64,000 bases of DNA from Carnimonas bestiolae (GTDB lineage: Bacteria > Pseudomonadota > Gammaproteobacteria > Pseudomonadales > Halomonadaceae), in assembly GCF_051251125.1 (NCBI RefSeq), contig NZ_JBPCZL010000002.1; one strand, written 5' to 3'. The notes under the pieces were generated by a model that saw only the letters and a list, made by a program, of their open reading frames with translations, was not told where the DNA came from and ran no database searches. The stretch's first letter is position 1. Each line of letters starts with the position of its first letter. The position numbers were made by a program, and so were the translations under genes. This document shows positions 18,067 through 26,952 of the stretch, one piece after another.

Positions 18067-19406
18067 CAGAGAAACACCCTCATCTGCCCGCCATTGAGCG
18101 CGACTGGGCCGTTCGTTTGCGCGCCAATAGTGCGCTGATGCGGCAGATTCACGCTGCCGTGAACGGCCCCTTCCACCTCGTACATCCCGCCACCTTCGCC
18201 AGCAATCTATGCGCCTTCCAGCGTGTGCTGACAGAGCAGCGAGTAAACGGCGATGTTTATTACGGCAAGAAGGCTAACAAAGCCAGCTGTTGGCTCAGCG
18301 AAGTGGCGCGCATGGAGGGCTGCGTCGATGTCGCCAGTGTGCCCGAGTTTGTTCATAGCCTCGCCAATGGCATTCGCGGCGATCAGATTGGCATTACTGG
18401 CGCTGCTAAAAGCGAGCGGCTGCTATGGCTGGCGGCGCGTCACGGCGCGTTGGTGGCCATCGATGCGCTCGACGAGCTGGAACGGGCTATCCGCATTGCC
18501 GCGGATGGCGAACGCATCAATATCTTGCTGCGGGTGCTACCGCCCAAGGCACCCAATAGTCGCTTTGGTCTCAATCAGCAGGAACTGGAGCACGCGCTGA
18601 AACGCTGTCTCGAGGCCTGTGAGCTGGTGGCAATGAAGGGCTTTTCGTTTCACTTGGATGGCTACGCCGTCGCTCCTCGCGCGGCCCTTGCGCACCAACT
18701 GATCGACACCATCGACGCCGCTCGGGTGCTGGGGCTAACCGCCAATACGCTATCGATAGGCGGAGGCTTTGCGTGTGCCTACGTTACGGAAGACGACTGG
18801 CAACGCTTCAATGCCGCTTACTCGCCCGAGCTGTTTCATGCCGACAAGCAGTTCGCAGGCTTCTATCCCTACTATCAGGCACCTACCGGGGCAGCCATGC
18901 TGCGCGAAATTCTCATGACGCCAGGCCCCGAGCAGACCACTCTTGCTGCTCGTCTTAATCAGCACCGTATCCGACTGCTGCTTGAGCCCGGCAGAGCGCT
19001 GCTCGATGGCGCAGGCATGAGCGTCTTTCCGGTGCAGGGCTACAAGCACCACCACGGCTGCGATCACGGCATCGTGACGGTTAACGGATTAAGCATGAGC
19101 CTGTCAGAGCAGTGGAAGAACAGCGAATTCCTGCCCGATCCGTTGCTGCTGCAATGCGGTGCCGAGCGCGATCAGATACCCACGCGCGCCGCCATTGGCG
19201 GAGCCAGCTGCATGGAATACGACGTCTTGAGCTGGCGCAAGATTCCCTTCGCCGCACCGCCTCGCCATGGTGACCTGATCCTGTACCCCAACACCGCGGG
19301 TTATCAAATGGACAAGAACGAAAGCGAATTTCATCAATTACCGCTACCGCCCAAAGTCGTGGTTCGTGAACGTGAGGGCGATACGCTATGGAGCCTCGAT
19401 CAATGA
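18057..19406 (+). CDS. PLP-dependent decarboxylase, SbnH/Y4yA-like (fold type III)
   Basis: The 449-residue enzyme has the alanine-racemase/diaminopimelate-decarboxylase fold. The PLP lysine lies in VYYGKKANKA (about residue 70), the barrel Gly-rich loop is SIGGGFACAY, and the phosphate-binding loop is LLEPGRALLDGAG. The C-terminal domain contains GASCMEYDVLSWRKI, where the active-site cysteine would come from the other subunit. Relatives occur in carboxylate siderophore clusters, where SbnH decarboxylates a citryl-diaminopropionate intermediate. It overlaps both neighbours (10 and 4 bases), so it is part of one coupled operon. The exact substrate is unknown. Confidence 0.72.
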   Translation: MAVAEKHPHLPAIERDWAVRLRANSALMRQIHAAVNGPFHLVHPATFASNLCAFQRVLTEQRVNGDVYYGKKANKASCWLSEVARMEGCVDVASVPEFVHSLANGIRGDQIGITGAAKSERLLWLAARHGALVAIDALDELERAIRIAADGERINILLRVLPPKAPNSRFGLNQQELEHALKRCLEACELVAMKGFSFHLDGYAVAPRAALAHQLIDTIDAARVLGLTANTLSIGGGFACAYVTEDDWQRFNAAYSPELFHADKQFAGFYPYYQAPTGAAMLREILMTPGPEQTTLAARLNQHRIRLLLEPGRALLDGAGMSVFPVQGYKHHHGCDHGIVTVNGLSMSLSEQWKNSEFLPDPLLLQCGAERDQIPTRAAIGGASCMEYDVLSWRKIPFAAPPRHGDLILYPNTAGYQMDKNESEFHQLPLPPKVVVREREGDTLWSLDQ

Positions 19407-20491
19407 ATACCGTTACCGATCTCCCCAGCCTTGCCAACCGCCGAGCCATCTGCACCAGCTGCCACCAACTGATTGGCGGCACACCGCTATTACAGCTCGC
19501 CACTACCGGCGCTGGCAGCCGCTTGCTGCTCAAGCTGGAGCTGTGCAATCCCACCGGTTCCTGCAAAGTGCGCATGGCGCGCGAAATGGTGCTGGCGGCT
19601 GAACGCGAAGGCAAACTGAAGCCGGGCGGCCACATTGTCGAGCCCACCTCGGGTAATACCGGGACCGGCCTGGCGATGGTCGCAATCGAGCGCGGTTATC
19701 ACTTCACCGCCATCGTTGATCACCATGCATCGAAGGATAAGCTGCGGGCGATGAAGGCGTTGGGAGCAACGCTGGTCTATGCAGAAGGCAGCGGCACCGG
19801 TCCCAGCACCGTCGAGCGACGTCGCATGGCCGCCGAAATTGCGGCCAATACCGGCGCTTACTGGCCTGACCAGCACCACAACCCAAACAACAACCTCGGC
19901 TACCGCGCGCTGGCGCAGGAGTTGATTGACGATTTGGGCAGCGGCATCGACTACATTGTTGGTGCGGTGGGTACCGGCGGCACCCTGTGCGGAACGGTGG
20001 CGGCGTTGCGTCAGCGCCGCTGCAACGTGACCAGCATCGGTGTGGAGCCGCGCGGTTCGATTCTATTTGGCGGCCCTGCGGGGGCCTATTGGCAGACCGG
20101 CGCAGGTGCCCCCGGCGGCTTCGAGGTCGGCCCCAACGTGCAGCTAAAACTGATTGATGAGCAGCTCAAGGTCGATGATATCGATGCATTTTCCACCGCC
20201 CGTGTGATTGCACGACGCATCGGTATTCTGATGGGAGGCACCACCGGCGCCGCCATTCACGCCGCGCTACAGCGTTTCACGACTATCGAAGCGGGCAGCA
20301 CCATGGTGGTGCTGGCGTGTGATGCCGGCGAAAAATACCTCGACACTGTCTACGATGATGATTGGCTGCGCGAACGCCATTTGCTCAGCGATGTGGTGCA
20401 TCAGCGCATTCAGCGACAATTGGACGATCTGGCGGCATCGGTCAGCATTGGCGCGGCCGATTCAACAACGGTAACGGAGCACGCCTCGTGA
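19403..20491 (+). CDS. SbnA-like cysteine-synthase-family enzyme
   Basis: A 362-residue fold type II PLP enzyme related to cysteine synthase. The PLP lysine is in NPTGSCKVRMA, the phosphate-recognition loop is EPTSGNTGTGLAMVA, then VGTGGTLCGT and GGTTGAAIHAAL. With the adjacent cyclodeaminase-family gene it matches the SbnA/SbnB pair, in which SbnA joins O-phosphoserine and glutamate on the way to 2,3-diaminopropionate. The start at 19403 shares ATGA with the preceding stop and has GGAG upstream; an ATG at 19388 is less likely. A true cysteine synthase would usually carry a different lysine motif and not sit in this context. Confidence 0.74.
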   Translation: MNTVTDLPSLANRRAICTSCHQLIGGTPLLQLATTGAGSRLLLKLELCNPTGSCKVRMAREMVLAAEREGKLKPGGHIVEPTSGNTGTGLAMVAIERGYHFTAIVDHHASKDKLRAMKALGATLVYAEGSGTGPSTVERRRMAAEIAANTGAYWPDQHHNPNNNLGYRALAQELIDDLGSGIDYIVGAVGTGGTLCGTVAALRQRRCNVTSIGVEPRGSILFGGPAGAYWQTGAGAPGGFEVGPNVQLKLIDEQLKVDDIDAFSTARVIARRIGILMGGTTGAAIHAALQRFTTIEAGSTMVVLACDAGEKYLDTVYDDDWLRERHLLSDVVHQRIQRQLDDLAASVSIGAADSTTVTEHAS

Positions 20492-21879
20492 GTATATCGC
20501 TGGTTCGCTGTAAGGAGATCACCGCCTTATCGGCGCCGATTATCGGGATTCAGTTTGCGCAGGTCGCGCTGACCAGCACCGACCTACTGATGATGGGCCT
20601 GCTTAGCGTGCAAGCGCTGGCTGCGGGAGGTATGGCGCTATTGCTCTATAACCAGCTGCGCACCATGTGCGTGGGAATGGTGACAGGCGTCGGCAACATG
20701 ATTGCGGGTGCGGCAGGCGCAGGTGAGAAGCGCAGCGGCAACGATACGCTCGACCGCCAGGCCATCGAAGAGATACACGATCTGGTGCGCAGCTCGCTAC
20801 TGTTGGCCACCGTCGTTTCTATCGTGGCCGCTGCGATATTGGTAGCGCTTGGCTTCGGCCTGACACTGGCAGGCCAGTCGCCGCAGGTGGCGGCGTTGGC
20901 GCGACCAATCATGGCAACGTTATCGCTTGGTCTGATTCCGATGCTGTGGCTCAATGTGCTGCGCCAGTTTGCCGTAGGCATGCGCAGACCCGGCTCGCTG
21001 CTTGGCGTCACCATTGCCTCTATCGCCGTAAACGCGCTGCTAAATGCGGTGTTTATCTTTGGCTGGCTGGGAATACCCAAGCTAGGGCTGGCCGGCATCG
21101 GCATAGCCACTACGCTGGTGCAGCTATGGACGGTGCTGGTGTACCTACGCTGGCTGCTGCGCGATAAAACGCTACGCCCGCTACTGGCGTTTAATATCTG
21201 GCGCGCTCGTCCAGACACCCTCAAACGCATCGTGAGCATGGGCATACCGATCTCGCTTACCTACGGCTCGGAAGCCGCCATTACCTCGGTGGCGACAGTG
21301 CTGATGGGCACGTTCGGGCCGCTGGCGCTGGCAGCATCCAACATCGTCAACCAGCTGGCGTATATTGTCTATCAGCTCAATATTGGCTTGTCGCACGGCG
21401 CATCAATTCTGATCAGTCGCTTGCATGGCAAGGGTGATGTGCATTTGGTGCGCGATATCGGGCAAAACACCCTGGCTATTAGCTTCACACTCATGGCCGC
21501 TATTGCGCTGGTGTATATCGTGCTACCGGGCGCGGTGTTATGGCCCTTTGTGGGCGATACTCACGACCCTGTGCTGTACGCGATGGCGTCAACGCTGCTG
21601 TGGTTTGCGATTGTTCATCAGTATGCGAAAGGCAGCCAGAATATCTGCATTGGCCTGATGCGCGGACTGGGCAATACCAAAGCGGGGTTTTCAAGCACCT
21701 TGATCGGCTACTGGGTGGTGGGTATCCCGTGCATGCTGCTGTGTGCCTATGGCTTTGGCTGGCAGGGGTACGGTGTGTGGGGCGGACTATGCATCGGCTT
21801 CGCGACTACCAGCGTGCTGCTGTGGCGGCGCTTCCACCACGCCACTGCGCAGCATCATGGCCTTGCCCAACCTGAATAA
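20488..21879 (+). CDS. MATE-family multidrug/metabolite exporter
   Basis: A 463-residue membrane protein with about twelve hydrophobic helices and the MATE pattern: ALSAPIIGIQFAQVALTSTD at the start, an NorM-like loop LRTMCVGMVTGVGN, and LNIGLSHGASILISR in the second half. I start at the GTG at 20488, which overlaps the SbnA-like stop (GTGA) and has GGAG upstream; an earlier in-frame ATG would lie deep in the previous gene. Being the last gene of a tightly coupled biosynthetic operon, it likely exports the product, taking the place that an MFS exporter (SbnD) holds in staphyloferrin B clusters. Confidence 0.85.
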   Translation: MSISLVRCKEITALSAPIIGIQFAQVALTSTDLLMMGLLSVQALAAGGMALLLYNQLRTMCVGMVTGVGNMIAGAAGAGEKRSGNDTLDRQAIEEIHDLVRSSLLLATVVSIVAAAILVALGFGLTLAGQSPQVAALARPIMATLSLGLIPMLWLNVLRQFAVGMRRPGSLLGVTIASIAVNALLNAVFIFGWLGIPKLGLAGIGIATTLVQLWTVLVYLRWLLRDKTLRPLLAFNIWRARPDTLKRIVSMGIPISLTYGSEAAITSVATVLMGTFGPLALAASNIVNQLAYIVYQLNIGLSHGASILISRLHGKGDVHLVRDIGQNTLAISFTLMAAIALVYIVLPGAVLWPFVGDTHDPVLYAMASTLLWFAIVHQYAKGSQNICIGLMRGLGNTKAGFSSTLIGYWVVGIPCMLLCAYGFGWQGYGVWGGLCIGFATTSVLLWRRFHHATAQHHGLAQPE

Positions 21880-21906
21880 CCGCGCTCCGTCATGGCGCTT
21901 TACCGA

Positions 21907-22749
21907 CTATTCGGCAACCCACCATTCCACCGTCGAACGCCCCGCGTAAAGCGCTGCCAGTTGCTCTCCCGCCTCGCTTAGCTGCTGATCAAGCTGCCAA
22001 GGCGGGTTGAGTACCAGCATCCCTGAACCGTACATGCCACGAGTCTGGTCAGGGTCAGCGTAAATCAGCTCGCTGCGCAGCACCTTGCGCACACCGCTTT
22101 CACGCACCGCCTCGAGAAGCTCAAGGTGACGCTGCGCTGCCAGCAAGGGATACCAGATCGCCACTACTGCATGACGCACCTTCTCCGCAATACGCGAAAG
22201 CGTCTCTGCGACTGCTAGATAATCACTTTTCACTTCATAGGAAGGATCGATCAGCACGCACAGGCGCGGCGTTGCCACCGGTAAATGCTTGAGTAGCGTG
22301 GTGGGGCCGTCGCCAAAGTGACGACGCGCACCTACCGGCAGTTGCTGATCGAACTGCTGAAGGTGCCGATGCTCGCCGGGGTGCAGCTCGTAGAGCTCCA
22401 GATGGTCACCGCTGCGCATCGCCCGCGCCAGCCACCATGGCGATCCCGCATAGCAGTGCAGATGTTCGTCGGGATTGAGAGCAGCGAGCTGCTGCAACCA
22501 GCTGTGGACAAGTGACGGCTGTGGAAAACTCTCGCGGCGCTGCCACAGCGGCTGGATACCGTCCAGAAATTCGCCGCCGCGCTGGGTTTCCGCGCTATCC
22601 AGCGGATAAATACCGCGCCCCGCGTGGGTATCTACCCAAGTGATGGCCGACGTTTTTTCCCGCAGTTGCTGTGCCAACGCAAACAGCGTCAGGTGTTTAT
22701 GTACGTCAGCGATATTGCCCGCATGATAGGCATGTTGGTAAGCAAGCAT
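21907..22749 (-). CDS. rlmJ: 23S rRNA (adenine(2030)-N(6))-methyltransferase
   Basis: RlmJ methylates A2030 of 23S rRNA. The 280-residue protein begins with the family-diagnostic MLAYQHAYHAGNIADVHKH, then the SAM-binding stretch YVDTHAGRG-like (VDTHAGRGIYPL), and the catalytic LIDPSYEVKSDY, where the family DPxYE appears as DPSYE. Length is normal. It converges on the MATE gene with only 27 bases between the stops and no evident terminator. Confidence 0.95.
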   Translation of the reverse strand: MLAYQHAYHAGNIADVHKHLTLFALAQQLREKTSAITWVDTHAGRGIYPLDSAETQRGGEFLDGIQPLWQRRESFPQPSLVHSWLQQLAALNPDEHLHCYAGSPWWLARAMRSGDHLELYELHPGEHRHLQQFDQQLPVGARRHFGDGPTTLLKHLPVATPRLCVLIDPSYEVKSDYLAVAETLSRIAEKVRHAVVAIWYPLLAAQRHLELLEAVRESGVRKVLRSELIYADPDQTRGMYGSGMLVLNPPWQLDQQLSEAGEQLAALYAGRSTVEWWVAE

Positions 22750-22818
22750 TCAGCATCTCATACGGGCGCCGCGCGCCATTGGCCTGAAACGGCACGCTCG
22801 TTTAACGCGCCGGTGTGA

Positions 22819-23535
22819 TTATTGCCCAGGAATATCCTGCGAAGGCAGCGACTGACCGGGGACCGCCTGATCAGGAAGCTGCTGGCCGGAGGGATCGCGC
22901 TGCGCGTCGGGATCACCCTGACCCGGCACATACTGCTCTGCCGAGATTTGCCCCTGGATCACCTGATCGCGGTACTGTGGTGGCACCAGCGTAATGGTAA
23001 CGCGACGGTTTTTCTCGCGATCCTGGCGGGTAGCGTTGGAAGCAACGAAGTTGGTCGCGCCCTTGCCTTCAATATGCAGCCGTTTGTAAGGAATACCGCC
23101 TTCGGTCAGATAATTGGCGACCGCCTGCGCACGCAGCTGAGACAACTGACGATTGTATTTGGCACTACCGGTGTTATCGGTATAGCCCGTGACCAGTACC
23201 TGCGTATCAGGGAAGTCGCTCAGTGCCGAGGCGACCTTGCCTAGCACCGGCTTAACGCCATCAGACAGCGTGCTGGAGTCATTGCCAAACAGCAGCGCGT
23301 TGGGAAGCTCCAAGCGTACGGTCGTCGCTGTGCGAATCACCTGAGCACCGCTACCGGATACGCCTTGGCGCAGCTGGCTCGCCTGATGATCGAGCTGGCG
23401 AGCGCCCTGCGCCGCCGAGCCTTGGCTGTTTTCGCCATTGGCGTTGGCCGCTACTGCGGCCTGACCCGTTACTGCGCTCAGCATTAGCGCAAAGATAACT
23501 GCGAGACCGCGCTGTATTAACCCTACCTTGTTCAT
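22819..23535 (-). CDS. OmpA-family peptidoglycan-binding envelope protein
   Basis: A secreted protein of 238 residues: signal peptide ending near TGQAAVAA, an Asn/Gln/Gly-rich spacer, and a C-terminal OmpA domain (about residues 85-185) with LLFGNDSSTLSDG, VTGYTDNTGSAKYN and the peptidoglycan-binding NATRQDREKNRRVTI. After the domain there is an unusual 45-residue Pro/Gln/Gly/Asp tail with repeated PGQ and LP-Q motifs. ATG 23535 is preferred over 23559 because AAGGA precedes it and it starts the signal peptide. No membrane barrel is present, so it is likely periplasmic; the role beyond cell-wall binding is unknown. Confidence 0.82.
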   Translation of the reverse strand: MNKVGLIQRGLAVIFALMLSAVTGQAAVAANANGENSQGSAAQGARQLDHQASQLRQGVSGSGAQVIRTATTVRLELPNALLFGNDSSTLSDGVKPVLGKVASALSDFPDTQVLVTGYTDNTGSAKYNRQLSQLRAQAVANYLTEGGIPYKRLHIEGKGATNFVASNATRQDREKNRRVTITLVPPQYRDQVIQGQISAEQYVPGQGDPDAQRDPSGQQLPDQAVPGQSLPSQDIPGQ

Positions 23536-23701
23536 CTCGACATCCTTATCGACTGTCATCGAATACTTTCGGCAATTATGACGTTAATGCCCGATGCCCG
23601 CTAGGCGTGCGCTGGAAAGTTGACGAGCGGAACGCACCATTCCATTAGCACCATAGATCAAGCAAGAAATGCGTGCGCATCCGGCCGCGTTAGCGTGGTG
23701 C

Positions 23702-24880
23702 TTACGCCAGCGATAGCGGCTGCTCGACGTCTGCCAGCACGTCGTTCAGGAACGCCAACCCCTTCTCGCTGGTCGATAGCCGCGGATTCAGGGTAAGCAG
23801 GCCACGTTGGCGCACCTTGGCCGTCGCGCGCTCAAGAGTGGCTAGCGATAGACCGGTGCGGGCCGGCCAAAGTTCAGTTTCAACGCCTTCTACCAGACGT
23901 AGAGCGTTAAGCAAAAACTCAAGGCCAATTTCATCATCGCCGATCACCTGCTGGCCGGCCACAAAACCACGTGGATCGGAACGCCTGCGCAAGTAGGCAT
24001 CGGGCTGTCGGCTTTTCCAGCGCCGCAGCGCGCTCAGGCGGCCGTTTTCGATACGTGTGAGTTTGCCATGCGCTCCAGCACCAATGCCCAGATAGTCGCC
24101 GAACTGCCAGTAGTTCAGGTTGTGCTGAGAGCGCTGCTCGGATGAACGCGCATAGGCCGAAACTTCATAGCGCTCGAAACCCGCCTTCTTCAAACGCTGG
24201 TGCCCTTCGTCCTGAATATCGAACAGGGTGTCTTCTTCAGGCAACTGCGGCGGATGCGAATAAAACTCGGTGTTGGGCTCCAGCGTTAGCTGATACCAGG
24301 AAAGATGCGTTGGTGCGAGCGAGAGCGCCCGCTCGATGTCATCCATCGCGTCGCTTACGCGCTGGCCCGGCAGGCCGTGCATGATATCGATATTGAAGTT
24401 GTCGAAGCCTGCGCTACGTGCTGCACGCACCGCTCGCTCGGCGTCACCACCGTTATGGATGCGTCCCAGCGTGGTGAGGTGATCATCGTTGAAGCTTTGA
24501 ATGCCCAGCGACAGGCGATTGATGCCCGCCTCACGGAACCCGTCAAAGCGGCTGCGTTCAACGGTGCCCGGGTTGGCTTCAAGGGTAATTTCCATCTCAG
24601 GCGCGAAGGGAATCCGCGCGCGGATCTCCCTGAAAAGACGCTGGTAGGCCGCTGGCGAAAGCAGACTGGGCGTGCCACCGCCAATAAAAATCGAGTGCAG
24701 CGGTCGACGCTCGACCATCGCAAGATCCTGAGTCAGATCGTCGATCAACGCATCGATATAATCACGCTCGGGCAACTCGGCATGCTTCCCGACACCGTGA
24801 GAATTAAAATCACAGTAAGGGCACTTGCGTACGCACCACGGCACGTGAATATAGAGCGATAGCGGCGGCAGGGCAGTCAT
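23702..24880 (-). CDS. hemW: Heme chaperone / radical SAM protein HemW
   Basis: The 392-residue radical SAM protein has the cluster motif CVRKCPYCDFNSHG near the N-terminus (CxxxCxxC), the SAM motif GGGTPSLL, and the C-terminal HemN-like domain. HemW lacks coproporphyrinogen oxidase activity and is considered a heme-trafficking protein. The extra Cys two residues after the third, present in HemN, is absent here (CDFN), supporting HemW. Its ATG overlaps the rdgB stop by one base (TAATG), the common rdgB-hemW arrangement. Confidence 0.94.
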   Translation of the reverse strand: MTALPPLSLYIHVPWCVRKCPYCDFNSHGVGKHAELPERDYIDALIDDLTQDLAMVERRPLHSIFIGGGTPSLLSPAAYQRLFREIRARIPFAPEMEITLEANPGTVERSRFDGFREAGINRLSLGIQSFNDDHLTTLGRIHNGGDAERAVRAARSAGFDNFNIDIMHGLPGQRVSDAMDDIERALSLAPTHLSWYQLTLEPNTEFYSHPPQLPEEDTLFDIQDEGHQRLKKAGFERYEVSAYARSSEQRSQHNLNYWQFGDYLGIGAGAHGKLTRIENGRLSALRRWKSRQPDAYLRRRSDPRGFVAGQQVIGDDEIGLEFLLNALRLVEGVETELWPARTGLSLATLERATAKVRQRGLLTLNPRLSTSEKGLAFLNDVLADVEQPLSLA

Positions 24881-25479
24881 TACAGCGCCTTCAGCTCTTC
24901 TACTAGCGCGGCTACCGCGCGACCACGGTGCGACAAGCGGTTTTTCTCCGATGCCGGTAGTTCAGCGACACTCATTTCACGGTCGCGCAGCCAAAACAGC
25001 GGGTCATATCCGAAGCCCCCTTCGCCGCGCGGCAGCGAGAGAATATCGCCCCGCCATTCGCGCTGAACAATCAGCGGCGCGGGATCCTCTGCGTGGCGCA
25101 AATAGACCAGTGCGCACCAGTAGCGCGCACCGCGCAGCCCCTCCGGCACCTCTGACAGCGCGTCTAGCAGCTTGCGATTGTTGGCCTGATCGTCGCTGGG
25201 CTGGCCCGCGTAGCGCGCTGAATAAATGCCGGGCGCGCCATTCAGCGCATCGACCGCCAATCCCGAGTCATCTGCCAACGCCGCTTTGCCACTGGCACGT
25301 GCTGCGGCGCGCGCCTTGATCAAGGCATTTTCAACAAACGTCAGCCCGGTTTCCTCGACATCGTGGACACCGTAATCAGCTTGTGAACTCAGCGTCACAC
25401 CTAACGGCGCCAGCAATTCTTCAAACTCACGCAATTTTCCGGGATTGGCGCTCGCCAGCACCACTTCGATGGATGACAT
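24880..25479 (-). CDS. rdgB: dITP/XTP pyrophosphatase (non-canonical purine NTPase)
   Basis: RdgB hydrolyses dITP, XTP and ITP to monophosphates to keep them out of DNA. The 199-residue protein has the substrate motif SANPGKLREFEELL, the metal-binding ETGLTFVENALIKA and DDSGLAVDALNGAPGIYSARYAG, and FGYDPLFW near the end. Length is typical. The ATG at 25479 begins MSSIEVVLASANPGK. It is translationally coupled to hemW. Confidence 0.96.
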   Translation of the reverse strand: MSSIEVVLASANPGKLREFEELLAPLGVTLSSQADYGVHDVEETGLTFVENALIKARAAARASGKAALADDSGLAVDALNGAPGIYSARYAGQPSDDQANNRKLLDALSEVPEGLRGARYWCALVYLRHAEDPAPLIVQREWRGDILSLPRGEGGFGYDPLFWLRDREMSVAELPASEKNRLSHRGRAVAALVEELKAL

Positions 25480-25611
25480 TCGGCATACGTCCTATGACTA
25501 CTTGATGGGTAGCGTCACGCCGCTATGGCAGACACGAATGAAAAAACGGCTAACACAGGCACCGCATTACCGAAAACGTGACGCGTATTTCTAAACAACA
25601 GTTTATACGAC

Positions 25612-25636
25612 AACGCCCTGCAACAGGCAGGGCGTT
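25612..25636. terminator. Hairpin between rdgB and the P-loop gene, weak terminator
   Basis: A perfect 10-bp stem AACGCCCTGC / GCAGGGCGTT with loop AACAG, located just after the stop of the minus-strand P-loop gene. Neither side carries a long T-run, so termination would be inefficient or Rho-assisted. Confidence 0.5.
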
Positions 25637-25663
25637 TAGCGTTTGCCACGAGCGGGCCGCGCG

Positions 25664-26824
25664 CTAGCTAAGGCGCAGATGCTCGCGAATCAGGCTGACC
25701 AGCGTTTCGTTGGCATCCGGCGCATCGGTATCGATCTGAATCAAATGGGTGCGCTCTTCACCTTCGAAGGGCTCGAACGCACGCTGCTGATAGGCCAACA
25801 GCTCGGCCGCCAGCGCCGGGTCCTGATCGCGTTTTTGCGAGCGACGCTCAAGACGTGCCTTGAGCGTTTCGTCGCTTGCCTTGAATTGCACCATTACCAG
25901 CGCCAGCCCACGATAGCGCGCCTCATTGCTCAGCAGCTCGCGCTGATCGCGCATCAGGCAAGTGGCATCGACATAGGCCGGATAGCAGGCTTCAAGCAGC
26001 GCACCGGTAATGCGCGCCATGCGCTGGTAAGTTAGCTGCGTCATTTCGGCAGAGAACTTATCAAGCGCTGGCAGCCCTTCGGCCTCACGCTGGCGCATCA
26101 AACGCTCGCGTTCAGCGCTGGAACGAACGCGTATGCCGGCCAGCTCACGCATCGCTGAGCGGGTAAAGCGGCTTTTTCCCGAACCGGTAACACCAACCCC
26201 CAGCAGCAGATAGGGCACACGGAATTCGTAGATATAGACAATTGCCTCGATATAGCCCTTGAGCGCCTCGGGGTAATCGACCACATTAAGCGCGCGCTGC
26301 AGCGCAAAGAATACAGCGGCATAGTCGAACAGCCGCATCATCTCGAAGTCGCCGCATCCTTCCAGATAGCGATCGACCACTTCGTTGGCCAGCGACAGTC
26401 CATCCAAGGTCAGAATATCGCAGCACAGAGACACTAGCTCGAGGCAGACATCACCTTCGACCACCTCGCCTACCGGCCGCTGCAACCCCTGCTGTTGACG
26501 CTTTTCAAGCGCTGGCTGCATGCGTGCATAGGCTTCCCCGGCCCAGAACTCAAGCTGCTGCAGCTCTTCGTCATAGGGCGCACATGCAGGATGGCTGCGC
26601 AGCTCGGCAATGGCAGCCAACATCGCCTGATCCAGACGCTGGAATTTAGGCTCGGCGCTGGCCACGGGTGAATCGCGGCGTTCAAGCATGGTGTCGCCGA
26701 TGGTGTGGCACAGCGCAATCATGTCGTCTTGACTAAAGGTGTCTGCCTGCTCAATTAACGCAGCATCGATCACCCCGTGAAGATGGAGCGCCTCGAACAA
26801 AGGCTTACGGGAAGTCTGAGTCAA
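25664..26824 (-). CDS. P-loop kinase-like protein with a degenerate aminoglycoside-kinase-like domain
   Basis: I propose TTG at 26824 as start: it has AGGAG seven bases upstream and gives MTQTSRKPLF (386 residues); a TTG at 26905 has no such signal. The C-terminal half is a P-loop kinase with Walker A GVTGSGKS at about residues 211-218, and VDATCLMRDQRELL, as in the ATPase half of two-domain APH-like/P-loop proteins. In those proteins the first half ends in an HGDLHxxN catalytic loop; here the matching place reads EGDVCLELV and about 25 residues appear missing before CDILTLDGL. The N-terminal kinase half therefore looks inactive. Function unknown. Confidence 0.6.
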   Translation of the reverse strand: MTQTSRKPLFEALHLHGVIDAALIEQADTFSQDDMIALCHTIGDTMLERRDSPVASAEPKFQRLDQAMLAAIAELRSHPACAPYDEELQQLEFWAGEAYARMQPALEKRQQQGLQRPVGEVVEGDVCLELVSLCCDILTLDGLSLANEVVDRYLEGCGDFEMMRLFDYAAVFFALQRALNVVDYPEALKGYIEAIVYIYEFRVPYLLLGVGVTGSGKSRFTRSAMRELAGIRVRSSAERERLMRQREAEGLPALDKFSAEMTQLTYQRMARITGALLEACYPAYVDATCLMRDQRELLSNEARYRGLALVMVQFKASDETLKARLERRSQKRDQDPALAAELLAYQQRAFEPFEGEERTHLIQIDTDAPDANETLVSLIREHLRLS

Positions 26825-26952
26825 GATATGGCTCCTGGCTTGAGCCAACCGTTCAGCAACGGATGGCGCGGTTGAAAATAGTGCAATGGTGACCCTTGGG
26901 TACAAATAGTATCAAAGAGTTACTTACTTGGCTCGACTGTAAGAACAAAGCG

